64,000 nt of DNA from Pantoea nemavictus. Its GTDB lineage: Bacteria; Pseudomonadota; Gammaproteobacteria; Enterobacterales; Enterobacteriaceae. The translations under genes and the position numbers were made by a program. The notes under the pieces are model-generated. The model was given only the letters and a program-made list of their open reading frames with translations. It did no database searches and had not been told where the DNA came from. The DNA is taken from positions 3,038,001-3,102,000 of the forward strand of contig NZ_JBBGZW010000001.1 of NCBI RefSeq assembly GCF_037479095.1. The letters run 5' to 3'. How positions within the stretch are numbered: the first letter of the stretch is position 1; the number at the start of each line of letters is the position of its first letter. Below are positions 45,183-54,693 of the stretch, in pieces.

Positions 45183-46827
45183 GGCAACCTCCTGGCGAAA
45201 CGGCGGGCTGGAACGGGATGAAAACCGAGAAGATGGTGCCCTGCGGCGCATTGTCGCTGATCTCGATGCTGCCGCCGGCCTGCTGAACATAACCTGCCGC
45301 CAGATAGAGGCCAATGCCGTGTTCCGCTCCCAGCACGTCGTCGTTGCTGGAGGGTTTACTGGTGACGCCCTGCTCAAACAGATGCGGTTTAATGCTGTCA
45401 TCTACGCCGCCACCCTGATCGGCGACTTCAATGAGCAGCTCCTGATTGCGATCGGAAATATACAACTCCACCGGCGTAGTGGGCGTTCTGGCGATGAGCG
45501 TGGCATCGACGGCGTTATCCAGCAAATTCCCCACCACAGACATCAATGCAGTTTCGCTAATGCCGGCGGGAATACGGTTGAGCTGGCAGGCGGGATCAAA
45601 TTTTAGCTCGACGCCTTTTTCACGCGCGCTGACATATTTCCCCAGCAGCAATCCGCACAGCGCCGGTGAGGTGAAGCGTGCGGAGACAAAATCCAGCACC
45701 TGCTGCGCCCCGGCAGATTGCGCGTGGATATAGCGCATCGCATCGTCATAGCGCTGCATTTGTAATAAGCCCACCAGCGTGGCGGTCCAGTTCAGCTGCT
45801 CATGACGCATAATGCGCAAATTATCCGCATATCGCTTTACCTGGCTCAGCTGGCTGCTCAGGGTATTGATGTCATTTTTATCGCGAAAGCTGCACACCCA
45901 GCCGCTTGGCTCGCCGGGCTCCAGCTCGATCGCCACCCGGTTGACGATCACCTGACGCTGATTCAGCACGGTGATGTGATCGTGGTGACGACCACTCGGT
46001 TGCTCCGCGTGTTGGCTGAGAAACCCCGGATGAATCTGCAGCGCCTCATGCAGCGGTTTACCCAGCAGTTCGCTCTCGCTCTGCTGAATATCCAGCAGTT
46101 CTCGAGCGGCGCGATTAATTAAAATCAGCTGCTTCTCCGCGTTAACGGCAAATACCCCTTCATACATCGCTTCCAGTAACGCTTTTTGTTGCAGCACCAG
46201 CAGCGCGATATCTTTCGGCTCCAGCCAGAACATCTGTTTCTTCAGGTTGCGGGTAAACACCCATGAAAAAATAAACAGCAGCAGCAGCAGGGCGAGGCCA
46301 TACAGGCTTGCTTGCCACAGCAGGCTAACGTTGATATTGGCGATATAGGAGGTGAGATAGCCCACCGACACAATACCAATCACCCGATGCTGCGCATCAA
46401 AGATCGGCGCTTTGCTGCGGAGCGATACGCCGATGCCGCCTTTACGTACGGAGATGATGGTGTTCCCCTGCAGCACCTCCGCGTTGTCGCCACCAATTAA
46501 CGGCAGGTTGAGGCGTTCGGGCGATTCCGAATGATAGAGATGCTGCTCATGGACGTCGCCGATGACGATATAACTGGCATCGCTTTGATTACGCAGTGGC
46601 TGGATCAATCCAGCAATGCCTGCAATATCCCGGCGTGCCACTCTCTCCGCCAGGCCCGGCATCAGCGCGATTTCACTGGCCTGCACCCGCGCGCGCTGGC
46701 CCAGATCGTGATGCAGCTGTCGGTCGATAAAATGGAACAGGATGGTGCCCAGCAAGGCTAATAGCAGGCAGGAAAAAAGCACCAGAGAGAGAAAGAGTTT
46801 CACCTGAAAAGGTAATCGGCGTTTCAT
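45175..46827 (-). CDS. CitA/DcuS-type sensor histidine kinase
   Basis: Membrane sensor kinase of 550 residues. A first transmembrane helix (about 10-31), a periplasmic PAS-like sensing domain (about 35-170, with YIVIGDVHEQHLYHSESPERL), a second helix (about 171-192), a cytoplasmic PAS domain, then the CitA-type phosphoacceptor MRHEQLNWTATLVGLLQMQ. The ATP-binding domain has VVGNLLDNAVDATL and DQGGGVDD...HGIGLYLA. Family members sense citrate, dicarboxylates or related anions; here the ligand may be the substrate of the neighbouring transporter. Confidence 0.88.
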   Translation of the reverse strand: MKRRLPFQVKLFLSLVLFSCLLLALLGTILFHFIDRQLHHDLGQRARVQASEIALMPGLAERVARRDIAGIAGLIQPLRNQSDASYIVIGDVHEQHLYHSESPERLNLPLIGGDNAEVLQGNTIISVRKGGIGVSLRSKAPIFDAQHRVIGIVSVGYLTSYIANINVSLLWQASLYGLALLLLLFIFSWVFTRNLKKQMFWLEPKDIALLVLQQKALLEAMYEGVFAVNAEKQLILINRAARELLDIQQSESELLGKPLHEALQIHPGFLSQHAEQPSGRHHDHITVLNQRQVIVNRVAIELEPGEPSGWVCSFRDKNDINTLSSQLSQVKRYADNLRIMRHEQLNWTATLVGLLQMQRYDDAMRYIHAQSAGAQQVLDFVSARFTSPALCGLLLGKYVSAREKGVELKFDPACQLNRIPAGISETALMSVVGNLLDNAVDATLIARTPTTPVELYISDRNQELLIEVADQGGGVDDSIKPHLFEQGVTSKPSSNDDVLGAEHGIGLYLAAGYVQQAGGSIEISDNAPQGTIFSVFIPFQPAVSPGGCHE

Positions 46828-47575
46828 ACAACCTGCAGTAAGGAAAACTGGAGTGAGGCGTGAGGGGAGACTAGCACGCGAAAATGCCGCCCGGCATCGG
46901 TTGAAGCCAGAGTTGTGAGCTGGCTACAATCTCTCAGCGGCTTGGGCGCTGGTGAGTGCTGGTACGCCGAACAAACGCTTTCCCTCCTTATTCCTGGCAT
47001 TCTCTCCCTGCGGCGCTAATCAATTGCTTAAATGCCAATTCATCGCGGCTAATCTATGTGCATCATTTTTATTAACGCGCTGCCTGAGTAAATTCCGTTT
47101 TGGTCTGGCAACCATTGACCTTATAACCACCAGTGGTGAGAATGCCGCTATAAGTTTTGAACCAGATCGCAAATTTTGGGCATTAAGCCCGTTGCAGTGC
47201 GGCTGCGAGAGCCGCACTGAATTAACGCCACTTGCACGCATCGGCTAGCGAAAGACGCGCCGGAGTAATAAAAGTGCAGGGCATACAGCAAATATCGTTA
47301 ATGTCGTGACGTTCGTTGAGAAGGCCCGTCTATTGATGCACCTTTTCAGCCCCGGTCGGCATTTCTTGTTTTCCGTGATGAGTGCGATAAAGCGCTAGCG
47401 CTTTTTTATTCTCATTAGGAAGCAGATAAAAATTTAATTTAAGTTCGGATTGAAAAGGCGGTCACTGCGTAAAGCATCGTCCGCTGCTGAAAAAACGTAA
47501 ATCGCTGAAATTACACTGAACTCTTATGAGTGCAGCGCAGCCTTTTTACGCCAAAAATAGCGCTTTGTCTGTTTT
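46828..47575. other. Long gene-free region upstream of the JUMPstart element
   Basis: About 750 bases without a supported gene. A 98-codon GTG-initiated frame (46952-47248) has no ribosome-binding site and no recognisable features. The promoter of the polysaccharide operon is expected here, but I could not place it with confidence. Confidence 0.4.
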
Positions 47576-47614
47576 CAGTACACTGGTAGCTGCAAGCCAG
47601 GGGCGGTAGCCTGC
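47576..47614 (+). promoter_or_regulatory. JUMPstart / ops element (RfaH recruitment site)
   Basis: CAGTACACTGGTAGCTG followed by CAAGCCAGGGGCGGTAGCCTGC matches the JUMPstart sequence, including the ops core GGCGGTAGC at 47602-47610. It lies 247 bases upstream of the first glycosyltransferase. RfaH recruited here allows RNA polymerase to complete long polysaccharide operons. Confidence 0.88.
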
Positions 47615-47860
47615 CCATTTTGTCGAGTAAAAACAGAATTAAATTGCTCAGTTTATTTGGCGATTATCTTATTACGCTTGCTGTGGAGTCAGATTTAACC
47701 GGCATTTTTAATTCGCCTGAGGAAACTCTGAAATACACAGCCAATAAATGTTAAGCAGGGCGAAAGCAACGCACAGCAATGGTTATCGATTATTTACTGT
47801 GACGTTCATCGATCTTTTTTTACGCCCGCAAATTTTACTCCGACGGAGTCCAGAGGTCCT

Positions 47861-48838
47861 ATGCAAAATCCCGTTAACGACGTTTTAATCAGCGTCATCG
47901 TGCCGGTGTATAACGCCGCGGCGTATCTGGAGCGATGCATTGATAGCCTGCTACGGCAGGATGAAACCCGTTTTGAAGCCATCTTCATTAACGATGGTTC
48001 CAGCGATAACTCGCTCGCCATTTTACAGCGTTACGCCCATTACCCGCATTTTCACATCATCGACAAAAGCAACGGCGGTGTCTCTTCAGCACGTAATCAA
48101 GGGATTAACGCATCGCGTGGCAAGCTGCTGTGCTTTTTAGATGCCGATGATTTTCTGCCAGCCAGTGCCTTCGCCACCTATGTGCGCCTGATGCAAAACC
48201 CGGTGGCGATGGTGGTGGGGGAGTCGCAGCACTTTACGCCGCAGGGGCAGCCACTCGATTTTCCGGCCAATTCGAGTGATGCGCGCCAGCTGGCAGCCTC
48301 AGCGGCCATCAATGATTTGCTCTACTTCAATCCGCGTCACGGCATCTGCGACAAGGTATTTCGTGGCGATGTAATCCGCCAGCATCAGCTCCGTTTTAAC
48401 GAAGAGATTTATAACTTCGAAGATCTGCTGTTCGTGATTAATTACCTGCATCTGCAGCAGGATCGCCAGGTGATATTTACCCAACAGGTGGTTTATCACT
48501 ATGTGGTATCAGATAACTCTGCCACGCGCTCGGCACTGCGGGAAAAACACTTCTCGTTTGCACGCTCCTTTAATGGCATGCAGGCGTTTTTATCCACGCA
48601 GCACAAGCGTTGTTATTACCATCTCTATTTAAAAGTCACCTCATCTTATATCTATAAAGCGCTGCACAGCGATGGATTCAGCCGTGCCTTTATTGATGAA
48701 TATATCTCGCTCTACCGTCGCAGCTTTAAGTCCTATTTCACCTCTGGATTGATGTTCAATCCGTGGAGTTTGTACTTTGCGCTGTTTTTCGTCAGTCCAC
48801 GACTGGTATCGCGTCTGCGCCGCCTGGCACAGAAATAA
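47861..48838 (+). CDS. Glycosyltransferase family 2
   Basis: GT-A fold glycosyltransferase of 325 residues. The nucleotide-sugar domain starts ISVIVPVYNAAAYLERCIDSL, with FINDGSSDNS, SNGGVSSARNQGI and the metal-binding DxD in CFLDADDF. The C-terminal part is basic and aromatic-rich, likely membrane-associated. First gene of a three-gene surface-polysaccharide operon under a JUMPstart element. Donor and acceptor cannot be told. The glycosyltransferase-flippase-glycosyltransferase order resembles, from memory, the small third EPS cluster of Pantoea stewartii. Confidence 0.87.
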   Translation: MQNPVNDVLISVIVPVYNAAAYLERCIDSLLRQDETRFEAIFINDGSSDNSLAILQRYAHYPHFHIIDKSNGGVSSARNQGINASRGKLLCFLDADDFLPASAFATYVRLMQNPVAMVVGESQHFTPQGQPLDFPANSSDARQLAASAAINDLLYFNPRHGICDKVFRGDVIRQHQLRFNEEIYNFEDLLFVINYLHLQQDRQVIFTQQVVYHYVVSDNSATRSALREKHFSFARSFNGMQAFLSTQHKRCYYHLYLKVTSSYIYKALHSDGFSRAFIDEYISLYRRSFKSYFTSGLMFNPWSLYFALFFVSPRLVSRLRRLAQK

Positions 48839-48854
48839 ACGCTGAGGTTGAGTT

Positions 48855-50162
48855 GTGAAAGATAAATTAAAAAACTCGATGTGGATGATCGCGGAAAAGC
48901 TGATTGCGGTATTTGGCCTGATATTTGTCACCTCCTATGTGGCGAAATATGTTGGGCCCACCACCTTCGGCATCATCTCGATCTCTATGCTGGTGTTCCA
49001 GTTTATTCAAAGTATTGCCCTGATGGGCAGCGATGTGATTCTGCTGAAACGCTTATCACAAAATCATCACTCCGGTATGCGCTTAATGATGGCGACATTC
49101 CTGCTGGTGTTACTGATTTATGGCGTGTTATCCGTCACTGGCATGCTGATTATGGGCGAAGAGTGGAGTGCTGATGCGTTGATATTTATCTGCGCTGCGG
49201 CGATTGCCTGCCTGTTTTCCTCACTCGATTTGGTCAATATCTACAATGAGGCGATGCTGAATGCGCGCCTGAATGTGATAGCCAACCTGGCTGGCCTGGC
49301 AATCAGTTTGACGGTGCGCTTCTTTATTTCCTATTACGGTTTTGACCCGCACTATCTGGCGATTCCCATTGTACTGGCGACCTTTATTCCGTTTGTCATC
49401 AAGCTGACGATATTCCTTAAATACCATCGCCAGGTGCCGATTCCCGCGATACGTCAGATGAAGAAATACTCCCGCTATATGGTGGCCTCGGGTATTTCAC
49501 TGGTGTTTTCGGTGATAGCGGTGGCGATTTATACCCGCGTGAATCAAATCAGCGTCTCTTATTTCCTCGGCGTAAAAGAGGCGGGGATATTCTCCGTCGC
49601 GCTAACGTTGGCTACCGCGTGGGTATTTTTACCTAATGCCTTACTGGCTTCCTTTTTCCCAGCGTTCTTTGCCGAGCGCGATGATGAGCAGTCGATCATT
49701 AAGGCGCAGAAATTACATCTGCTGGTGATTGGCGTTTCATCAATGGTGATTCTGGCTATTTGGCTATTGTCCGGATGGTTTATCCGTGACTTTTACGGCG
49801 CCGAGTATCTCGATGCGGTCGCGCCAACGCTATTACTCAGCGTTGGCGCGATGTGTGCCGTGCTCAGCAGCGTGATGGATCGCTTTATTATTAAGTACAA
49901 CGGTTATCGTTATTTGGTGAAGAAAACCTTCGTAGTGTTATTAATCTGCGTGGCGTCATCACTGCTATTGGTGCCGTATTTTGGTTTAAACGGCGCGGCC
50001 ATGAGCGTGGTATTAACCGAGTTCCTCTCCTTCTCGCTACTTAATTACTTTTTCCCTGCTCAGCCAGTTATGCGTATTCATCAAGTGTTTATCAACCCCA
50101 GGAAACTATGGCTGTTATTTAGCAATATCAAAACCTCAGACAGTAAAGAGAGTTTATCATGA
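48855..50162 (+). CDS. wzx: Wzx-type polysaccharide flippase
   Basis: Integral membrane protein of 435 residues with about twelve hydrophobic segments, polysaccharide synthase/MATE-like (Wzx, RfbX) family. The N-terminus KNSMWMIAEKLIAVFGLIFV and the YVAKYVGPTTFGIISISM stretch are typical. It would flip lipid-linked repeat units across the inner membrane. It starts with GTG after GAGG and overlaps the next glycosyltransferase start (ATGA). No wzy polymerase is present, so the cluster must work with genes elsewhere. Confidence 0.87.
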   Translation: MKDKLKNSMWMIAEKLIAVFGLIFVTSYVAKYVGPTTFGIISISMLVFQFIQSIALMGSDVILLKRLSQNHHSGMRLMMATFLLVLLIYGVLSVTGMLIMGEEWSADALIFICAAAIACLFSSLDLVNIYNEAMLNARLNVIANLAGLAISLTVRFFISYYGFDPHYLAIPIVLATFIPFVIKLTIFLKYHRQVPIPAIRQMKKYSRYMVASGISLVFSVIAVAIYTRVNQISVSYFLGVKEAGIFSVALTLATAWVFLPNALLASFFPAFFAERDDEQSIIKAQKLHLLVIGVSSMVILAIWLLSGWFIRDFYGAEYLDAVAPTLLLSVGAMCAVLSSVMDRFIIKYNGYRYLVKKTFVVLLICVASSLLLVPYFGLNGAAMSVVLTEFLSFSLLNYFFPAQPVMRIHQVFINPRKLWLLFSNIKTSDSKESLS

Positions 50163-51154
50163 ATGAAAAACCCCTATTTAGTCTTATCATTCCCGTCTAT
50201 AACTCACAAAAAACCATTCAACGTACTTTGCTGAGCGTACTTAAACAGACGTTCAGCAATTATGAGGTTATTGTCGTTAATGATGGCAGCAGCGATTCAA
50301 CCCCGAAAATACTGGAGGAGTTTAGCGCTTATTCGCAAGTCACCGTTATTCACCAGATTAATGCCGGTGTTAGCGCGGCGCGAAATAGCGGGATGCAACA
50401 GGCCAAGGGCGACTATGTACTGTTCCTTGATGCGGATGATTGGGTGGATGATAACTTCCTGATGATCTTCAAACAGAATCTCGATGCCTGGCCAGCGGAA
50501 ACGGTGGATCTGATGGTCGGCAACCTCAACGACAGCCGGGTGGGGAAGGTGTCGCAGGCGGGCTTCTTCAGTAATGAGGATATTCCCTATGTGCTCGGTG
50601 AGTTGGAGATGAGTGACAACATTGGTTATCTGCATAACAAATGTTATCGCCGGCAGATTATCGAAGAGCTAAATCTGCGCTTTTTGGAAGGTATCTCCAT
50701 GAGCGAGGATCTGCTGTTTAACCTTAAATTCTTCAGCTGCATTAGCAATTTCCTGGTGACACCGGGCGCGGCTTATCACTATGAAGATGTCGAGGCGTCA
50801 CTCTCCAAACGAAAAGTGCAATACAGCGAACTGAAAGTGAGAAAACAGTTTCTGACGGCGCTTTATGACTCAATTATTAGTAAGTATCACGCCAGCGATC
50901 TCGATTATTTTCTTAAAGGTATCTCCAAGCGCGTATTGGCGTTGGATATGCAAATCGTCACCGCCATGTATCACTCTTCGTTTTCACCTGCGGACATTGC
51001 CCAGGAAATTAATGAAATAAAGCGAGGAAAATACTCCAAAGGTATTTTCATTCTGCTGAATAAAAATGAAAAACTGAAGTACATGATTATGAATTTGAAT
51101 ACTCTCACAGCGTACTATTTTCTTTATGCACTCTACCGGATGCGCGCATTCTGA
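50159..51154 (+). CDS. Glycosyltransferase family 2
   Basis: Second GT2-type enzyme, 331 residues: FSLIIPVYNSQKTIQRTLLSVL, VVNDGSSDSTPKIL, INAGVSAARNSGM and the DxD in LFLDADDW. It shares architecture with the first transferase and likely adds another sugar of the same repeat unit. The 3' half is AT-richer than neighbouring genes, as is common in polysaccharide loci. Coupled to wzx by ATGA. An ERIC element lies immediately after its stop. Confidence 0.87.
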   Translation: MNEKPLFSLIIPVYNSQKTIQRTLLSVLKQTFSNYEVIVVNDGSSDSTPKILEEFSAYSQVTVIHQINAGVSAARNSGMQQAKGDYVLFLDADDWVDDNFLMIFKQNLDAWPAETVDLMVGNLNDSRVGKVSQAGFFSNEDIPYVLGELEMSDNIGYLHNKCYRRQIIEELNLRFLEGISMSEDLLFNLKFFSCISNFLVTPGAAYHYEDVEASLSKRKVQYSELKVRKQFLTALYDSIISKYHASDLDYFLKGISKRVLALDMQIVTAMYHSSFSPADIAQEINEIKRGKYSKGIFILLNKNEKLKYMIMNLNTLTAYYFLYALYRMRAF

Positions 51155-51159
51155 TTCTG

Positions 51160-51275
51160 CCTTCATACTTCAAGTTGCAGGTGCGTTGGCTGCGTGGATT
51201 CGCCCCGGTCACTTACTGATGTAAGCTCCCGGGGACTTATCCACTTGCCGCCTTCCTGCAACTTGAATTATTTGG
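51160..51275. repeat. ERIC-containing palindromic repeat (long form)
   Basis: About 116 bp with inverted ends (CTTCAAGTTGCAGG / CCTGCAACTTGAATTATTT). The centre (about 51197-51244) is the enterobacterial repetitive intergenic consensus core, with CCGGTCACTTACTGATGTAAG and CTCCCGGGGA. A related shorter copy without the core lies at 57714-57785 in the opposite orientation. Confidence 0.85.
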
Positions 51276-51279
51276 CAGA

Positions 51280-51338
51280 ACCGTTATCAGTGGCAACAAC
51301 TTAACCGTAATCAGTGGCAACAACTTACCGTTGCCACT
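51280..51338. repeat. 24-bp tandem repeat plus inverted copy
   Basis: ACCGTTATCAGTGGCAACAA+CTTA (51280-51303) is repeated at once with one change (51304-51327), then GTTGCCACT follows, forming a hairpin with AGTGGCAAC of the second copy. Directly downstream of the ERIC element; function unknown. Confidence 0.6.
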
Positions 51339-51622
51339 CCTTTTCATTATCTCCACACCTTTCCACTTCCTTCGCTGCTTTCTCCAACTTCTGGTTTACT
51401 CCTTCTTGCACTCCTCTCGCGTCTCATGTCAAATAGCGCCCCAGGCAATCGATTGCGCGCAAGTTTCGTGCATTTCCTGCCCTTAAAAACATCAGGGTGC
51501 GTGAATTTGATCCATTAAAACGTCATCCTTTGCGTTACGGCGGCGCTGCAAAGCCCGCGCCATGATTGGCAGCCATCGTTCTGGCTGCATTTTTGTTCAA
51601 GCTTGAATGTGTGGAGAGACAG
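51339..51622. other. Intergenic region upstream of sdaC
   Basis: No gene is supported. A longer in-frame start for sdaC at 51566 is not favoured. The sdaC promoter should be here but was not identified. Confidence 0.4.
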
Positions 51623-52912
51623 ATGGACAACTCACAAACCAGTACGCTTAGTACCGTTGAAACAGCGGCTAAGGGCTGGCGCAAGAGTGATACCGTGTGG
51701 ATGCTGGGTCTATACGGTACGGCGATTGGTGCGGGTGTACTTTTCTTACCGATCAATGCCGGTGCAGGCGGACTGGTCCCGCTGATTATCATGGCGATTC
51801 TTGCCTTCCCCATGACCTATTACGCGCACCGTGCGCTGACGCGCTTTGTGCTCTCCGGGAAAAATCCCGGCGAAGACATTACCGAAGTGGTGGAAGAGCA
51901 CTTTGGTGTCGGTGCCGGCAAGATCATCACCTTGCTCTACTTCTTTGCTATCTATCCCATCCTCTTGATGTACAGCGTGGCGATCACCAACACCGTCGAT
52001 AGTTTTATCGTGCACCAGTTGGGCCTGGTTTCGCCGCCGCGCGCATTGCTGTCGCTGATTTTGATTATTGGCATGATGACGGTGGTGCGCTTTGGCGAGC
52101 AGATGATTGTCAAAGCGATGAGCGTGCTGGTGTTCCCGTTTGTCGCGGTGCTGATGCTGCTGGCGGCTTATCTCGTGCCGCACTGGCATGGCGCGGCGCT
52201 GGAAACCTTGTCGCTGAGCCAGAGCGTGAGCGGTCACGGCATCTTAATGACGCTGTGGCTGGCGATTCCGGTGATGGTCTTCTCCTTTAACCACTCGCCG
52301 ATCATCTCGTCATTTGCGGTTGCCAAGCGCGATGAATATGGCGCGGGCGCTGAGAAAAAGTGTTCACGTATTCTCGCCAACGCGCATTTGCTGATGGTGG
52401 TGACGGTGATGTTTTTCGTGTTCAGCTGCGTGCTGAGCCTCTCGCCTGCCGATTTGCAGGCGGCGAAAGATCAGAACATCACCATTCTCTCCTATTTAGC
52501 CAACCACTTTAATGTGCCGATGATTGCCTGGATGGGACCGATTGTGGCGATGGTGGCGATCACTAAATCATTCCTCGGCCACTATCTTGGCGCGCGTGAA
52601 GGTTTCAACGGCATCGTGGTGAAATCCCTGCGCAGCCGCGGAAAAACCGTGACGCCGCAGCGTCTGAATCGACTAACTACCGGCTTTATGCTGCTGACAA
52701 CCTGGCTGGTGGCGACGCTGAATCCGAGCATTCTGGGGATGATTGAAACGCTGGGCGGGCCGATCATTGCGATGATTCTGTTCCTGATGCCGATGTACGC
52801 CATTCAGAGAGTGCCGGCGATGCGTCAGTACAGCGGTAAGATCAGTAACGTATTTGTGGTGATGATTGGCGTGCTGGCGATTTCTTCTATCGCCTATTCA
52901 TTGGTGAATTAA
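51623..52912 (+). CDS. sdaC: Serine/proton symporter SdaC
   Basis: Inner-membrane amino acid permease of 429 residues (same as E. coli SdaC), HAAAP family, with about eleven transmembrane segments. Near-identical stretches include WMLGLYGTAIGAGVLFLPIN, NPGEDITEVVEEHFG, VFSFNHSPIISSFAVAK and NPSILGMIETLGGPIIAMIL. It imports L-serine with protons. GGAGAG precedes the chosen ATG at 51623. The serine deaminase gene sdaB that follows in E. coli is absent; a repeat and a convergent chemoreceptor gene come next. Confidence 0.95.
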   Translation: MDNSQTSTLSTVETAAKGWRKSDTVWMLGLYGTAIGAGVLFLPINAGAGGLVPLIIMAILAFPMTYYAHRALTRFVLSGKNPGEDITEVVEEHFGVGAGKIITLLYFFAIYPILLMYSVAITNTVDSFIVHQLGLVSPPRALLSLILIIGMMTVVRFGEQMIVKAMSVLVFPFVAVLMLLAAYLVPHWHGAALETLSLSQSVSGHGILMTLWLAIPVMVFSFNHSPIISSFAVAKRDEYGAGAEKKCSRILANAHLLMVVTVMFFVFSCVLSLSPADLQAAKDQNITILSYLANHFNVPMIAWMGPIVAMVAITKSFLGHYLGAREGFNGIVVKSLRSRGKTVTPQRLNRLTTGFMLLTTWLVATLNPSILGMIETLGGPIIAMILFLMPMYAIQRVPAMRQYSGKISNVFVVMIGVLAISSIAYSLVN

Positions 52913-52927
52913 TCATCGTCATCAACA

Positions 52928-52982
52928 AGGTGCGCATTAATGCGCACCTTACGATTTTGTAGGGTCGCCATTTATGGCAACC
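52928..52982. repeat. Bipartite palindromic repeat, copy 1
   Basis: Module A GGTGCGCATTAATGCGCACC (52929-52948) and module B GGTCGCCATTTATGGCAACC (52963-52982), each an inverted repeat. Related copies with the modules in the opposite order are at 54796 and 58117. Between convergent sdaC and the chemoreceptor gene it may also terminate transcription. Confidence 0.75.
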
Positions 52983-52991
52983 TGGCAAACA

Positions 52992-54548
52992 TTACACCGC
53001 AGCCGTTTTAAACACGCTCATTGATTGTGCCAGGCGATCCGCCTGTTCCTGCAACGCCTGCGAAGCCGCTGAGGCTTCCTGCACCAACGCGGCGTTCTGC
53101 TGCGTTACCGCTTCCATCTGCGTAATCGCCGAATTAATCTCGCTAATTCCGCTGCTCTGTTCGCTGCTGGCGATGGTGATTTCGCTCATGATATCCGCCA
53201 CGCTTTTCACGCTATTGACCACTTCGCCAATGGTGGAACCCGCGTGCGTCACCAGACGGCTGCCTTCGTCGACCTGCGCCACCGAATCCTCAATCAACAC
53301 CTTGATCTCTTTCGCTGCAGAAGCCGAACGTGCCGCCAGATTGCGCACTTCGGTTGCCACCACGGCAAAACCGCGGCCCTGTTCGCCGGCGCGCGCTGCT
53401 TCAACGGCCGCATTAAGAGACAGAATATTGGTTTGGAAGGCAATGGAGTCGATCACGCTGATAATATCGACGATCTTCTTTGATGAGAGCGTAATGGCTT
53501 CCATCTTCTCGATAACCTGCTCCATCACCACGCCGCCCTGTTTCGCCACGTTAGAGGTATTAGCGACCAACTGATTGGCTTCACGCGCGTTCTCGGCGTT
53601 ATGTTTGACGGTGGCGGTCATCTGCTCCATCGCCGATGCGGTCTCTTCCAGCGAGCTGGCTTGCTGTTCGGTACGGGAAGAGAGATCGATGTTACCGCTG
53701 GAGATCTGATTCGACGCCACGGCGATGGTATCGGAGCCCGCGCGCACATCGGAAACGATGGTCAGCAGATTGTCATTCATCGCCTGCAGCGCCTGCATCA
53801 GCACGGCGGTTTCATCTTTGCCGGTGATCTCAATGTGCGAACTCAGGTCGCCCGCGGCCACTTTCCCGGCGATTTCCACCGCTTCGTTGAGTGGGCGCAC
53901 AATTGAGCGCGTCAGCATAAAGCCCAGCACGATGGCCGCCGCAATGGCGATAGCGGAGAAGATCAGCGTCATTTCAATCGCCGATGAACCGTTATCGATA
54001 ATTTTGGCACCTTCCTGCTCCAGTTGTTGTGACTGTGAGTCGGCAAACGCCACGGCGCTCGCGAGGAAAGCATTTTGCGTATCGGTAATGGATTTCAGCA
54101 CATAGGTGCTGGCCGCTTCGGCATCACCGGCACGCACCAGCGCAATCAGCTGGTTTTTTTCCGCTTCAAACTTGTCACTGGCGGCAAGCAGTCCGGCAAT
54201 TTTCTTTTTACCCACCTCAGTCACCTGCAGCGCTTTGATTTTATTCATCGCGTTATTGGTGTGTTCGGTGGCTTCCGCTAATTGCTGGTAGCGCTTCTCG
54301 TTATATTGCGGACGCGTGGTATCAATCACGATGCCGCGTAGATATTTAATTTGATCGTTAACGCCATCGCGCACGTCAAAGCCCAGGCGCACTTTTACAT
54401 AGCGATCTTCCACGATCGACGTGATGCCGGTTTTGATGTTGTTAATTTTGGTAATGGATGTCACGCCAACAATCACCAGCAGTGCCACCACTAAACCAAA
54501 GGCGATGCCCAGACGGACGCCGACCTTCATATTCTTTAAGCTCAACAT
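52992..54548 (-). CDS. Methyl-accepting chemotaxis protein
   Basis: Transmembrane chemoreceptor of 518 residues. First helix about 12-32, a periplasmic four-helix ligand domain (about 35-190), second helix about 192-213, HAMP (about 214-268), then the cytoplasmic signalling coiled coil with the hairpin tip IDSIAFQTNILSLNAAVEAARAGEQGRGFAVVA. Methylation-helix glutamates and glutamines flank the tip. It lacks the C-terminal NWETF-type CheR tether. The ligand is unknown. The ATG with codon end 54548 has GGGGAG upstream. A FliA-type promoter lies about 146 bases upstream. Confidence 0.92.
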   Translation of the reverse strand: MLSLKNMKVGVRLGIAFGLVVALLVIVGVTSITKINNIKTGITSIVEDRYVKVRLGFDVRDGVNDQIKYLRGIVIDTTRPQYNEKRYQQLAEATEHTNNAMNKIKALQVTEVGKKKIAGLLAASDKFEAEKNQLIALVRAGDAEAASTYVLKSITDTQNAFLASAVAFADSQSQQLEQEGAKIIDNGSSAIEMTLIFSAIAIAAAIVLGFMLTRSIVRPLNEAVEIAGKVAAGDLSSHIEITGKDETAVLMQALQAMNDNLLTIVSDVRAGSDTIAVASNQISSGNIDLSSRTEQQASSLEETASAMEQMTATVKHNAENAREANQLVANTSNVAKQGGVVMEQVIEKMEAITLSSKKIVDIISVIDSIAFQTNILSLNAAVEAARAGEQGRGFAVVATEVRNLAARSASAAKEIKVLIEDSVAQVDEGSRLVTHAGSTIGEVVNSVKSVADIMSEITIASSEQSSGISEINSAITQMEAVTQQNAALVQEASAASQALQEQADRLAQSMSVFKTAAV

Positions 54549-54693
54549 TGGATCTCCCCGTAATGCCAAAAATTGATGTTATCAAGACGGAAAAGCAGGC
54601 AAGACGCCCGCAGCAGGTTGATGTTTTTTAAGGTGAAAAAAGTTACGCAGCGTGACAAAACTGGTATGGCAGCACCGGCGCAAGCGCTATCAG

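Noticed and set aside
46952-47248. 98-codon GTG-started open frame in the long gap upstream of the polysaccharide genes
   Set aside because: No ribosome-binding site, no recognisable domain, and composition unlike coding sequence; the gap is better read as regulatory or empty.
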